From: DATGMS01 sp040905145 | Lineage (GTDB): Bacteria; Bacteroidota; Bacteroidia; Cytophagales; Cyclobacteriaceae | Direction of reading: 5' to 3' | Length of the DNA stretch: 21,605 nucleotides | NCBI GenBank assembly: GCA_040905145.1 | Contig: JBBDSC010000183.1 | Coordinates: 1 to 21,605, forward strand | Shown here: positions 9,131-17,800 of the stretch, piece after piece | Numbering within the stretch: the first letter of the stretch is position 1 | Layout of the letters: every line of letters starts with the position of its first letter | Notes under the pieces: generated by a model | What the model saw: the letters and a program-made list of their open reading frames with translations, nothing else | Told to the model about the DNA's origin: nothing | Database searches by the model: none | Program-made: the position numbers and the translations under genes

Positions 9131-9158
9131 TTTAAAATACTCTTGATCAATACAAGAG
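9131..9158 (-). terminator. Candidate terminator after the symporter gene
   Basis: On the minus strand, about 50 bases past the symporter stop, CTCTTG and CAAGAG (9158-9140) form a perfect 6-base stem with a 7-base loop. An AT-rich tail, TATTTTAAA, follows. The stem is short and not GC-rich, so termination may be partial. Its position at the end of a tightly packed gene run supports the call. Confidence 0.4.
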
Positions 9159-9206
9159 GACGAGGAGTTAATCATTTTTCGAATAAACACTGCAATTAAA
9201 ATAAAT

Positions 9207-11003
9207 TTACGGTTCAGTTCTTATCCTAATAAATATCTTTATTAAAGCTATACTAGATAAAACACATGCTACGGACAATCCTGATGCTAACCAGAAGTTC
9301 CCATAAAGCCAATTGCCAATGGCAAAAAGGGCGGAATAAACCGCAAAGCAACCAATGACCATTCCTAGGATCCCCATTGGCACATCCCAACCTTTAGTGG
9401 ATTTTTTTTCAATCGGATCATCTTCTTGTTCTGCTTCCCTAATGACCTTCTCCCAGCCTGGTCCACCCGGGTGGACCAGGCGATAAAAATTACGCAACAC
9501 ATCTTTATCAGTCGGAGGTGTAATAAAAGTAACCAATAACCAACCCGCTGTCGTAATACCTACTCCTAAAAGGAGTTTTGCAGAAACTCCAATTTCGGGA
9601 AAATCAGTCAGCGGGTGAAGAAGCTCTAAATAAAAGGCGACTATGATGGAGATAACCATTGCAGCAATCTCACTATAGGCATTAATACGCCACCAAAACC
9701 ACCTTAAAATGAAAATTAGTCCGGTGCCCGCACCTACTTGAAGTAAAATATTAAAAGCCTGAAGGGCATTACTTAGAAGGAGTGCAAATATAGAAGTAGC
9801 AATCATTAAAAGAACAGTGGAAATTCGTCCTACCCTTACGAGCTGTTTGTCATCTGCATGAGGGTTGATAAATCGCAGATAAAAATCATTCACGATATAG
9901 GAGGCTCCCCAATTTACCTGTGTAGAGATTGTTGACATAAAAGCAGCAATAATAGAAGCGACCACTAAACCAAGAATACCCACTGGCAAATGGCTAAGCA
10001 TCGCCGGATAAGCGAAATCATTTTGAATAAATTGTGGATTTACTTCAGGAAATGCCTGGCGCATAGAAGCAATGTCAGGATATACGATAATAGAAGCAAA
10101 GGCAATTAAAATCCAAGGCCAGGGGCGCATCGCATAATGAACTACATTAAAAAAAAGAGTAGCACCGATAGCAGCCTTTTCTGATTTAGCCGAAAGCATA
10201 CGTTGAGCAATGAATCCTCCTCCTCCAGGCTCTGAACCTGGATACCATACACTCCACCACTGCACGGCCAGCGGAAGAATAAGCAAGATCAATAATGCAT
10301 CCCAATCAGAAAAATCAGGTAACATATTGAGCTTCCCCTGTACACCTTCGTGTTGTAATAAATTAGTAAGGCCGCCAACTTCCGGAAGGTTTACGATAAT
10401 ATAGGCTCCTGCTACGGATCCAATCATGGCAATAAAGAATTGAAAAAAATCGGCAAGCAAAATCCCTTTGAGACCTCCAAATGTAGAATACACTGCCGTA
10501 ACAGACATAGAAATAACAATGGTTAGCAATGGCGACCACTGCATCATAATACCACCGATTTTAATTATTGCCAGGCTTACGCTGGCCATCACCAGCACAT
10601 TAAAGAAAACACCGAGATAAAGTGCGCGAAATCCTCTTAAAAAGGCCGCAAGTTTGCCACTATAGCGTAGTTCATAAAATTCCAGATCGGTCATGACTCC
10701 GGATCGTCTCCAAAGCTTGGCATAAAGAAAAACCGTGAGCATGCCAGTTAACAGAAACGCCCACCAGGTCCAGTTGCCGGCAACCCCATTTTGTCTGACA
10801 ATATCCGTAACCAGGTTTGGCGTATCAGCAGAAAAAGTAGTAGCCACCATAGAAACCCCCAACAGCCACCAGGGCATATTTCTCCCTGACAGGAAAAATT
10901 CTTTCGCGCTTTTTCCCGCTGTTTTGGAGGCATATAATCCTATCCCCAAAGAAACTATGAAGAATGAGACAATAATTAACCAATCAAGAACATCAAATAG
11001 CAT
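9207..11003 (-). CDS. Sodium:solute symporter (SSS family)
   Basis: A 598-residue inner-membrane transporter that takes up a small organic solute with sodium. It has many hydrophobic spans from residue 5 to the C-terminus. SSS landmarks: FLSGRNMPWW (37-46); FGGLKGILLADFFQF (175-189), the family signature; FIAQRMLSAKS (264-274); and MSTISTQVNWGASY (356-369), the region whose Ser/Thr residues bind sodium in vSGLT. SSS members carry sugars, sialic acid, amino acids, proline or choline; sequence inspection cannot choose. It starts 18 bp after the dioxygenase stop, so the two are co-transcribed and the oxygenase may act on what this carrier imports. Length and motifs look intact. Confidence 0.95.
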   Translation of the reverse strand: MLFDVLDWLIIVSFFIVSLGIGLYASKTAGKSAKEFFLSGRNMPWWLLGVSMVATTFSADTPNLVTDIVRQNGVAGNWTWWAFLLTGMLTVFLYAKLWRRSGVMTDLEFYELRYSGKLAAFLRGFRALYLGVFFNVLVMASVSLAIIKIGGIMMQWSPLLTIVISMSVTAVYSTFGGLKGILLADFFQFFIAMIGSVAGAYIIVNLPEVGGLTNLLQHEGVQGKLNMLPDFSDWDALLILLILPLAVQWWSVWYPGSEPGGGGFIAQRMLSAKSEKAAIGATLFFNVVHYAMRPWPWILIAFASIIVYPDIASMRQAFPEVNPQFIQNDFAYPAMLSHLPVGILGLVVASIIAAFMSTISTQVNWGASYIVNDFYLRFINPHADDKQLVRVGRISTVLLMIATSIFALLLSNALQAFNILLQVGAGTGLIFILRWFWWRINAYSEIAAMVISIIVAFYLELLHPLTDFPEIGVSAKLLLGVGITTAGWLLVTFITPPTDKDVLRNFYRLVHPGGPGWEKVIREAEQEDDPIEKKSTKGWDVPMGILGMVIGCFAVYSALFAIGNWLYGNFWLASGLSVACVLSSIALIKIFIRIRTEP

Positions 11004-11021
11004 AAATTATTCTCAGTAGCT

Positions 11022-11915
11022 TTATGACTTTGGGTCAATTAGAAGCGGGAAAAATTGCCCCTGCATTTTTTCGCCTCTGGAAATCAAAGGTACCCCCTCC
11101 AGCAGTTCTTCATCCGTCTCAGACAAAGTGCCATCCGCAAATACGTTCAGAACAAAAGCCCTGCGCACTCTGTTTGAATTATTTTCATAGGAGCCATGGA
11201 TCATCAGAGGGTGGTGAAAGGCGCTATAACCTTTTTTCATTTCTATAGGCACCGGTTTAAATTCTGCTTGCTGTTCTTCTGTAAGATACTCCATCAGCCC
11301 TTCCATATCTCCGGCAAGTTCAGGTTTATCCAATAAACCCCAGTTGTGGCTTTTAGGTACATAATAGAGGCAGCCATTGTCGGTAGTGGCATCATCCAGA
11401 CCTGTCCAGCAAGTTAGGTGTTGCATTGGCATTGTTCTTGTCCAGTAGGAATAATCCTGATGCCAGGCCACAACCCCACCATGATGCGCGGGCTTACAGA
11501 AAAGTTGATCATGCCAAAAGCGAACAGGCATGTCTCCCAACAATTGGCTTGCTGCCATTACAAAAGCAGGATTCCATAGCACATCGTGAAATCCTTCCGT
11601 GATACGCCATGCTCCAAGGGCGTGAAAAAGGACAGCATTAGGGTCCGCGGATTCGTTTGAGTGAAAAGTATAAAAAAAATGGTTACCCGAATGTTGGGGA
11701 TCAGTTATACATGACAATTCCTCATTCAGTTGATCTACCTGCCATTCTTCCAACATTTTAACATCAGTTAGATAACCATATTCCTGAAAGAAATTTACCT
11801 GATCATCACTAAGCCTGTATTGCTCCCATTCTTCTTGGGTTGCAGGCTGCTTAAATATGTCTGATACTAATCCATGATACTGGGATAAATCTTTGGTCCG
11901 TTGCTTTGTTGACAT
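11022..11915 (-). CDS. Phytanoyl-CoA dioxygenase (PhyH) family Fe(II)/2-oxoglutarate oxygenase
   Basis: A 297-residue protein without signal peptide or membrane span, so cytoplasmic. The double-stranded beta-helix iron site is complete: H152 and D154 (WHQDYSYW) and the distal H240 (HPLMIHGS). R249 or R251 is well placed to hold 2-oxoglutarate (NRVRRAF). Family members hydroxylate diverse small molecules (phytanoyl-CoA, ectoine, natural products); bacterial copies in catabolic loci are mostly uncharacterised. Here a fatty acyl-CoA substrate is unlikely given the glycan genes around it. Hydroxylation, possibly leading to demethylation of a modified sugar, is inference. It lies between the oxidoreductase gene (110-base gap) and the symporter (18 bases). 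The first ATG gives the usual family length. Confidence 0.9.
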   Translation of the reverse strand: MSTKQRTKDLSQYHGLVSDIFKQPATQEEWEQYRLSDDQVNFFQEYGYLTDVKMLEEWQVDQLNEELSCITDPQHSGNHFFYTFHSNESADPNAVLFHALGAWRITEGFHDVLWNPAFVMAASQLLGDMPVRFWHDQLFCKPAHHGGVVAWHQDYSYWTRTMPMQHLTCWTGLDDATTDNGCLYYVPKSHNWGLLDKPELAGDMEGLMEYLTEEQQAEFKPVPIEMKKGYSAFHHPLMIHGSYENNSNRVRRAFVLNVFADGTLSETDEELLEGVPLISRGEKMQGQFFPLLIDPKS

Positions 11916-12025
11916 AGTCTAATGTTTATGATCTATATGTGCTTAATTCAATATCATAAAAAAACTTCCTAAAAGTCAGTCCTTCATCTATTAACAAGCT
12001 CATTATATAGAATATCCTTAGGATT

Positions 12026-13303
12026 TTAATCAAACTGGGATAAGTGTAATTCTGCATCAACATTTTCATTAGAAAAATACATTTCATCCCAAGAAACTTG
12101 TTTCTGTGCTGTTGCGGCTTGTCTCCCCAATATAGCAGTAAGCGTTGATTCTGATCCTGAAGGAATTTCATTTAGATAATTTCCAGTCTCAATACTCTTG
12201 ATAAAACTTTTCACCTTGTTCGCATTCGCATCATGGAGAGATGAAGTGAAAATACCTGCAGCTTGCTGCTGTTGGGTAAGCTCGTCTGGTTCTCCTCTTA
12301 AAACACCTGAATCCCATTGATTTTCCCCGTTAATAAATACACCTCCATCATAATGTGCTTCGGCAATACCTTTCGCCCCTATAAATCTGGCACAAACATC
12401 ACCAAATTGAGATCCTAGCTGAGTTGAGTGAAAACTAACATTAATGCTGTTGGGGTATTTATAAAGCACCTGATAGTTATTCCAGGTATCGCCAAAGTCA
12501 GGACCTCCTTTTCTTCCTCCTGTCCCAATAGCACTGACAGGATTCTTTTGAAGTGTCCAATTACAGACATCAAGCATATGTATTCCCTGATCTAGTAATA
12601 TTCCTCCTGACAATGCATTAAAATGAAATTGATTCCGAATCCGGGCTTCATCATTTGACATATTTTTGAATGGCTTAATATCTATACCAGAGGAAAAATA
12701 ATACAATTGTGCGTTTATAATATCACCTATATCCCCCTGATGGATTCTCTTGACCATTTCAATATATGGGGAGGCATATCGTATCTGGAATCCGATGACA
12801 ACGCTAAGTTTCCCATTTAATTTATCACCCACAGCTTCTACTCTTTTACAGCCTTCTACATCTAAGGCTACAGGTTTTTCACAATAAACATGTTTTCCCG
12901 CAGCAACTGCTGCCTCTAGAAAACCAGGATGAGTATAAGCAGGCGAAGAGATCAATACTGCATCCACCTCTTTATTCTCGAGTAGTTCAAGGTACGCCTT
13001 TGACCCCTGGTAAATATTCGATTTATCTATATCAGGGAATCCTTTACTGGCATTAAGCTGGTTGAACTTACCCTTTGCTGTTTGCAACTGATCTTCAAAA
13101 AGATCGGCCATTGCAATTATATTTATATTGGCATTTTCTGACATGGATGAAATAACTGCAGTTCCACGATTTCCACAACCGATTATCCCAACTTGAATCG
13201 CAGAATTGGCTTTGAAGCCAAAAGCAGTAGCAGGTTTCAAAATCGTTATTGCAGAAATAGCTGCTGCACCTTTTAGAAATGATCTTCGTTCAATATTTGT
13301 CAT
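12026..13303 (-). CDS. Tat-exported Gfo/Idh/MocA family oxidoreductase
   Basis: A 425-residue protein with a twin-arginine signal (IERRSFLKG, residues 4-12, then a hydrophobic run ending near 28), so it folds with its nucleotide before export to the periplasm. The Rossmann motif is GIIGCGNRG (39-47); the family motif EKP is at 142-144; D238, H242 and D245 in the DQGIHMLD stretch are the usual active-site area. Exported relatives include glucose-fructose oxidoreductase, GH109 glycosidases that use NAD within the catalytic cycle, and Bacteroides enzymes that oxidise sugars at C3. Any of these roles fits a glycan locus. It follows the DUF1501 gene by 67 bases. The first ATG keeps the Tat signal intact. 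Substrate unknown. Confidence 0.9.
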   Translation of the reverse strand: MTNIERRSFLKGAAAISAITILKPATAFGFKANSAIQVGIIGCGNRGTAVISSMSENANINIIAMADLFEDQLQTAKGKFNQLNASKGFPDIDKSNIYQGSKAYLELLENKEVDAVLISSPAYTHPGFLEAAVAAGKHVYCEKPVALDVEGCKRVEAVGDKLNGKLSVVIGFQIRYASPYIEMVKRIHQGDIGDIINAQLYYFSSGIDIKPFKNMSNDEARIRNQFHFNALSGGILLDQGIHMLDVCNWTLQKNPVSAIGTGGRKGGPDFGDTWNNYQVLYKYPNSINVSFHSTQLGSQFGDVCARFIGAKGIAEAHYDGGVFINGENQWDSGVLRGEPDELTQQQQAAGIFTSSLHDANANKVKSFIKSIETGNYLNEIPSGSESTLTAILGRQAATAQKQVSWDEMYFSNENVDAELHLSQFD

Positions 13304-13346
13304 TGCATTTTTCGTTAAATCTAATATTTTTTGTTATAGTAACTTT

Positions 13347-13365
13347 CCCCAGCCGCACTCAGGGG
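13347..13365 (-). repeat. GC-rich inverted repeat in the DUF1501-oxidoreductase gap
   Basis: CCCC and GGGG arms flank an 11-base, partly pairable loop just after the DUF1501 stop codon. There is no T-run after it on the minus strand, so it is not a standard terminator. It could slow transcription or protect the 3' end of the upstream message. Weak evidence. Confidence 0.2.
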
Positions 13366-13370
13366 ATGTT

Positions 13371-14825
13371 TTATGCTAAAATATCCTTGACAACCTCCCC
13401 ACGTACATCCGTGAGTCGGAACCTTCTTCCCTGATGTTTGAAAGTAAGCTTTTCATGATCCACCCCCATTAAATACAGCAGTGTAGCCTGAAAGTCATGC
13501 ACATGCACAGGATCTTTGACAATATTATATCCAAACTCACAGGTTTCTCCAAAGGTAAAGCCCTTCTTTACGCCTCCACCTGCCATCCACATGGTAAAGC
13601 AGCGGGGATGATGGTCACGCCCATAGTTATCTTTGGTCAATCTCCCTTGTGAGTAATTGGTGCGGCCAAACTCTCCTCCCCAAATGACCAAGGTATCGTC
13701 CAGCATCCCTCTTTGTTTCAAGTCCATCACTAAAGCAGCTGAAGGTTGATCCACACTCTTGCTCATACCCTCTATCAGATTGGGAAGATTACCATGATGG
13801 TCCCAATCCTGTTGGTAAAGCTGAATAAACTTCACATCCTTTTCTGCCAGCCGTCTGGCCAACAGGCAGTTGGCTGCATACGTGCCTGGAATACGGCTAT
13901 CCGGTCCGTACATATCATAGATGTAATCAGGTTCTTTAGAGATGTCCATAGTCTCCGGTACAGAAGCCTGCATGCGATAAGCCATCTCATACTGAGCTAT
14001 TCGGGAGTTGATCTCCGGGTCCATCACTTTTTCATACTGCATCTCGTGCAGCCCTTTCAGGGCATCCAGCATCCTGCGTCTGCTGCTTTTATTCATACCC
14101 TGCGGATCATTTAGGTAAAGTACAGGATCCTTACCGGAGCGAAACTGTACACCCTGATGCAGAGAAGGCAGAAAAGAACTGCCCCAGAGCTTGGCATACA
14201 AGGGCTGGCCGGCACCGTCCTTACGTGCCCGGGATAACAGTACACAAAAAGCAGGCAGATTGTTGTTATCACTGCCCAACCCATAGCTGATCCAGGAACC
14301 TATGGAAGGGCGGCCGTTCTGTTGGGAGCCTGATTGAAAGAAAGTAATGGCAGGATCATGATTAATAGCTTCCGTATGCATAGACTTGATAAAGCAAAGC
14401 TCATCGGCAATTTTTGCAGTGTAAGGCATCAGCTCACTCACCCAGGCCCCGCTTTGCCCATGCTGGGCAAAATCAAATACAGAACCTGCCAGTGGAAATG
14501 ATTTCTGATTGGAGGTCATACCTGTGAGTCGCTGTCCGCCTCTTATAGATTCAGGCAATTCTTCACCAACCCTCTTATTGAGCAGAGGCTTATAGTCAAA
14601 GAGCTCCATTTGAGAGGGACCTCCGCTCTGGAACAGATAGATGACGCGTTTGGCCCTGGGAGCAAAATGCAGCGCATCCAATATGCCTCCGGTGGCAGAG
14701 TTTGCCGGTTGACCATACATGCTGACGGGGTTCAGCAGAGAGGCCAGAGCTACACTGCCCAGGCCCAAGCTGGTCTTGGTTAAGAATTCCCGCCGATCCA
14801 TATGTTGATTATGTAATAAACCCAT
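13371..14825 (-). CDS. Tat-exported DUF1501 protein (alkaline phosphatase/sulfatase-like fold)
   Basis: The open frame begins at 14879, but that start overlaps the PSD1 gene by 26 bases and adds 18 unlikely residues. I prefer the ATG at 14823-14825 (MGLLHNQHMDRREFLTKTS), which matches the short lead usually seen before the Tat motif and leaves 28 bases between genes. That gives 484 residues. After the RR signal come the family features RAKRVIYLFQSGGPSQMELF, then HTEAINHDPA, GRPSIGSW and, near the C-terminus, WGGEFGRT with GRDHHPRCFTMW. The family belongs to the alkaline-phosphatase-like superfamily but has no assigned reaction that I know of. DUF1501 genes very often sit directly beside a PSD1 gene, as here, suggesting a shared periplasmic task. 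The gene appears intact. Confidence 0.88.
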   Translation of the reverse strand: MGLLHNQHMDRREFLTKTSLGLGSVALASLLNPVSMYGQPANSATGGILDALHFAPRAKRVIYLFQSGGPSQMELFDYKPLLNKRVGEELPESIRGGQRLTGMTSNQKSFPLAGSVFDFAQHGQSGAWVSELMPYTAKIADELCFIKSMHTEAINHDPAITFFQSGSQQNGRPSIGSWISYGLGSDNNNLPAFCVLLSRARKDGAGQPLYAKLWGSSFLPSLHQGVQFRSGKDPVLYLNDPQGMNKSSRRRMLDALKGLHEMQYEKVMDPEINSRIAQYEMAYRMQASVPETMDISKEPDYIYDMYGPDSRIPGTYAANCLLARRLAEKDVKFIQLYQQDWDHHGNLPNLIEGMSKSVDQPSAALVMDLKQRGMLDDTLVIWGGEFGRTNYSQGRLTKDNYGRDHHPRCFTMWMAGGGVKKGFTFGETCEFGYNIVKDPVHVHDFQATLLYLMGVDHEKLTFKHQGRRFRLTDVRGEVVKDILA

Positions 14826-14853
14826 TTCAATATTTTCTTTAGTTAATAAAAAC

Positions 14854-17800
14854 TTATCTTTTGTAGACTGCCTGATCATAATTGATTAAAGTGCTGACCA
14901 CTACCGTAAGGGCTGCAACCTGGTTTTCAGGTAAGGTTTGATCCCTTGGCTGTTCTCCCACCTGTAGCAGGCTATCTGCTGCTGCAGGTGAGCTGCGAAA
15001 CTCAGCCAACTCTGCCTCATATAGGTTCTGCAGTATCTGCAGTTCAGGCTCATCAGGCTTTCTACTGGTCATAAGCCTGAAACCATAGTTGATCTGTTCA
15101 TCCAACTGATCTCCCCCTTCCTTGATCATTCTTTCTGCCAGCATACGGGCAGCTTCCAGGTACTGCGGATCGTTTAACAGCACCAGTGCTTGTAGTGGCG
15201 TATTGGTATTTTGCCGCTTTACCGTACATAAATATTTATCTGAAGCATCAAAGATGACCATAGAGGGTGGTGGTGAACTTCGCTTCCAGATCGTGTACAG
15301 CCCCCTTCGGTAGAGATTAGATCCACTGTCAGGTTCATATACGGTGGCATTACGTATGGCAAGTTCTTCCCAGAGCCCTTCCGGTTGATAAGGCTTTACA
15401 CTACGCCCGCCAATCTTCTTTACCAGCAGTCCACTGGCGGCAAGCGCATTATCACGGATCATTTCGGTAGGCATACGATAGGAGGGGCCGCGCGCCAGCC
15501 ATACATTATCCGGATCTTTTTCCAGCAACTCTTTCTTTAGTACAGAGGATTGCTGGTAAGTAGCTGAAGTAACCATCAGCCTGAGCAATTCTTTTATATC
15601 CCAGCCCGATTCTCTGAACTGAACAGCCAACCAATCCAGCAGTTCCGGATGTGAAGGCAATTCTCCCTGATTGCCAAAATCATCAGAGGTTTTCACAATT
15701 CCCTGGCCAAAGATCATCTGCCAATAGCGGTTCACCGCCACCCGTGCTGTTAAGGGGTTTTCTTCATGGATAAGCCACTGGGCAAGGCCCAGACGGTTCT
15801 TGGGCAGGTCTTCGGGGAATTCCATTACAGCCGAAGGGGTGCTGGGATATACCTGTTTGGTGGGAGCATCATAAGCACCGCGGTCCAGAATGAAGGTTGG
15901 GCGGGGTTCCTTTCGCTCACTCATCACCATCACCTCAGGCTCGGCGCTGAGTATGTCATTTTCCTCTCCTCTGAGGCTGGTTAAAGTTTTATGATGCTGT
16001 TGATAAGTTGAACTGAAATTTAAAAGATAGTAATCCAGCAGGGCCTGTTGATCCTCCTCATTGAAATAAACCATGATCGGGTCTGGAGTGCCGTACAAGG
16101 CAGAGATTTCCACTGGGCTGAGCCTGCGGTCAAACACGCTGAATTCATCCACCAGTGCCTCAGAAAGGGTTTCATTATCCCGACTGCCTATGCGCAGATT
16201 ACCTGGGTTACCCCAGGTTTCTTTGTCCTTGCCATAGGTTAAGATGCTGCGCTTAAGGTGATCTGTGATTATCTCAAGCTCCATGGGTTTTCCATTCAGG
16301 TATATTTGCAGACCTTTAGCCTTACTGGAGCCATCATAGCTCATTACCAGATGCACCCATTCATCTACCGGTATTTTATCTGTAGTATGTACTTCAATAG
16401 CATTGGCAGGCCAGGTATGGCTTAAAGTGGCAGAAAGCCGGCCATCTTCCCGGAGCATCAGATCATAACCTCGGTACCCGTTGGCAAAGCCTCCTGATTT
16501 TGAAAAGACAGCACCTTGCAGGCTGTCTTTCAAGGTTCTGAGCCAAATGCTGATAGCAAAAGGTTCATTTCTCTCAAAGTAACCGATATCATCACCTAAA
16601 TCTATATAGCTGTCCCCCACTAGCTTCACTGCCTTACCAAATTTACCCTCCGCAATTTCCAGGTCCTTCTCATTCTGTCTCAGGACCATATCAGCCGGTT
16701 TATCTTTATTGACCAGATTGATATATTTATCCTCCACCAGCTTATCCAGCGGATAATGTCCTATCCTGCCCTTTAGCTTTACCTGCTGCTGAGGGCTTCC
16801 TTTAAGCTTGGTGAGCCATTGATCAAATCCCTTGCGGTATTCCTCCCGATCAGGATCTGTTTTTTGCTCCTGCTGCTGCATCTTCTCCTTTACGTAGGAT
16901 AGCAGCTTATCTACCTTTTCATCGGTAATAATCACCGTTGGACTGGCTTCTCCCATATAAGGACTCTGCCCAGTCTCATTGACGCTGTTAAAGAAAGCAT
17001 ACAATTCAAAATATTCCTGCTGTGAGATAGGATCATATTTATGATCATGGCAGCGGGCGCATTCGGTACTTAAAGCTAAAATACCTTTGCCTAAGGTGGC
17101 GGTGCGGTCTGCCACATATTCTACCCGGTACTCTTCATCTACGATTCCGCCTTCCTGGCTTTGCAGGTGATTGCGGTTGAACCCGGTGGCTAATTTCTGC
17201 TCTTTAGTGGCATCAGGCAACATATCTCCTGCAATCTGCCAGAGTATAAAATCATCATAAGGCATGTTTTCATTAAATGATTCAATAACCCAATCACGCC
17301 AGGGCCACATATTCCGCATACCATCGTCCTGATAACCGTGAGAATCAGCATAGCGGGCCACATCCAGCCATTCAGATGCTATGCGTTCACCATACTGCGG
17401 GGATTCCAGCAGACGGTCTATCAGTTTTTCATAGGCGTCAGGAGAGTTATCATTCAGGAAAGCATCCACTTCTTCTACACTGGGAGGCAGCCCCGTCAGA
17501 TCAAAAGATACCCGGCGTATTAAGATTTCTTTACTGGCCTTTTCGGAAGGCTTAAAACCTTTTTCCTCCATTTTAGCGAGCGTAAAATGGTCTATCTCAT
17601 TATTAGCCGAGGCGGTGTTCTCCACCTGGGGTACTTTTGGTTTTTCAGGTATAATAAAGGCCCAATGCGGTTTATATGCTGCGCCCTGTTCTATCCAGCG
17701 GGTAATTAATGCCACCTCCTGCTCAGAAAGTTTGAGGTTAGATTCCGGAGGAGGCATCATCATTTCCGGGTCAGTTGAAGTAATGCGCTTGTATACCTCA

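Larger units (their letters stand above)
8817..9206 (-). promoter_or_regulatory. 390-base intergenic region before susC, probable promoter/leader
   Basis: This is the longest gene-free stretch and separates the symporter's stop from susC. It is AT-rich and carries several inverted repeats (listed separately). A weak Bacteroidota-type promoter is possible near 8960-8990: on the minus strand TCTG, 18 bases, then TTTATTTG, against the consensus TTTG-N19-TAnnTTTG, each element one mismatch off. It would leave a leader of more than 100 bases before susC. I found no open frame or tRNA-like fold here. The promoter position is an inference from a loose match. Confidence 0.4.

Noticed and set aside
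12012..12024. Short palindrome ATCCT-T-AGGAT after the oxidoreductase stop
   Set aside because: Five-base arms with no T-run; too short to call as a terminator or operator in AT-rich DNA.
11926..12025. Possible terminator ACTT-TTAGG-AAGT plus T7 between the oxidoreductase and dioxygenase genes
   Set aside because: The stem has only four base pairs; the T-run alone is not convincing, and the genes look co-transcribed.
13746..14114. A 122-codon plus-strand open frame
   Set aside because: It lies wholly antisense to the well-supported DUF1501 gene, has no recognisable domain and no spacing or start signal; it is a coding shadow.
14826..14879. Upstream start of the DUF1501 gene
   Set aside because: It would add 18 residues before the expected short lead of the Tat signal and overlap the PSD1 gene; the internal ATG at 14823-14825 fits the family better. 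Not fully excluded.
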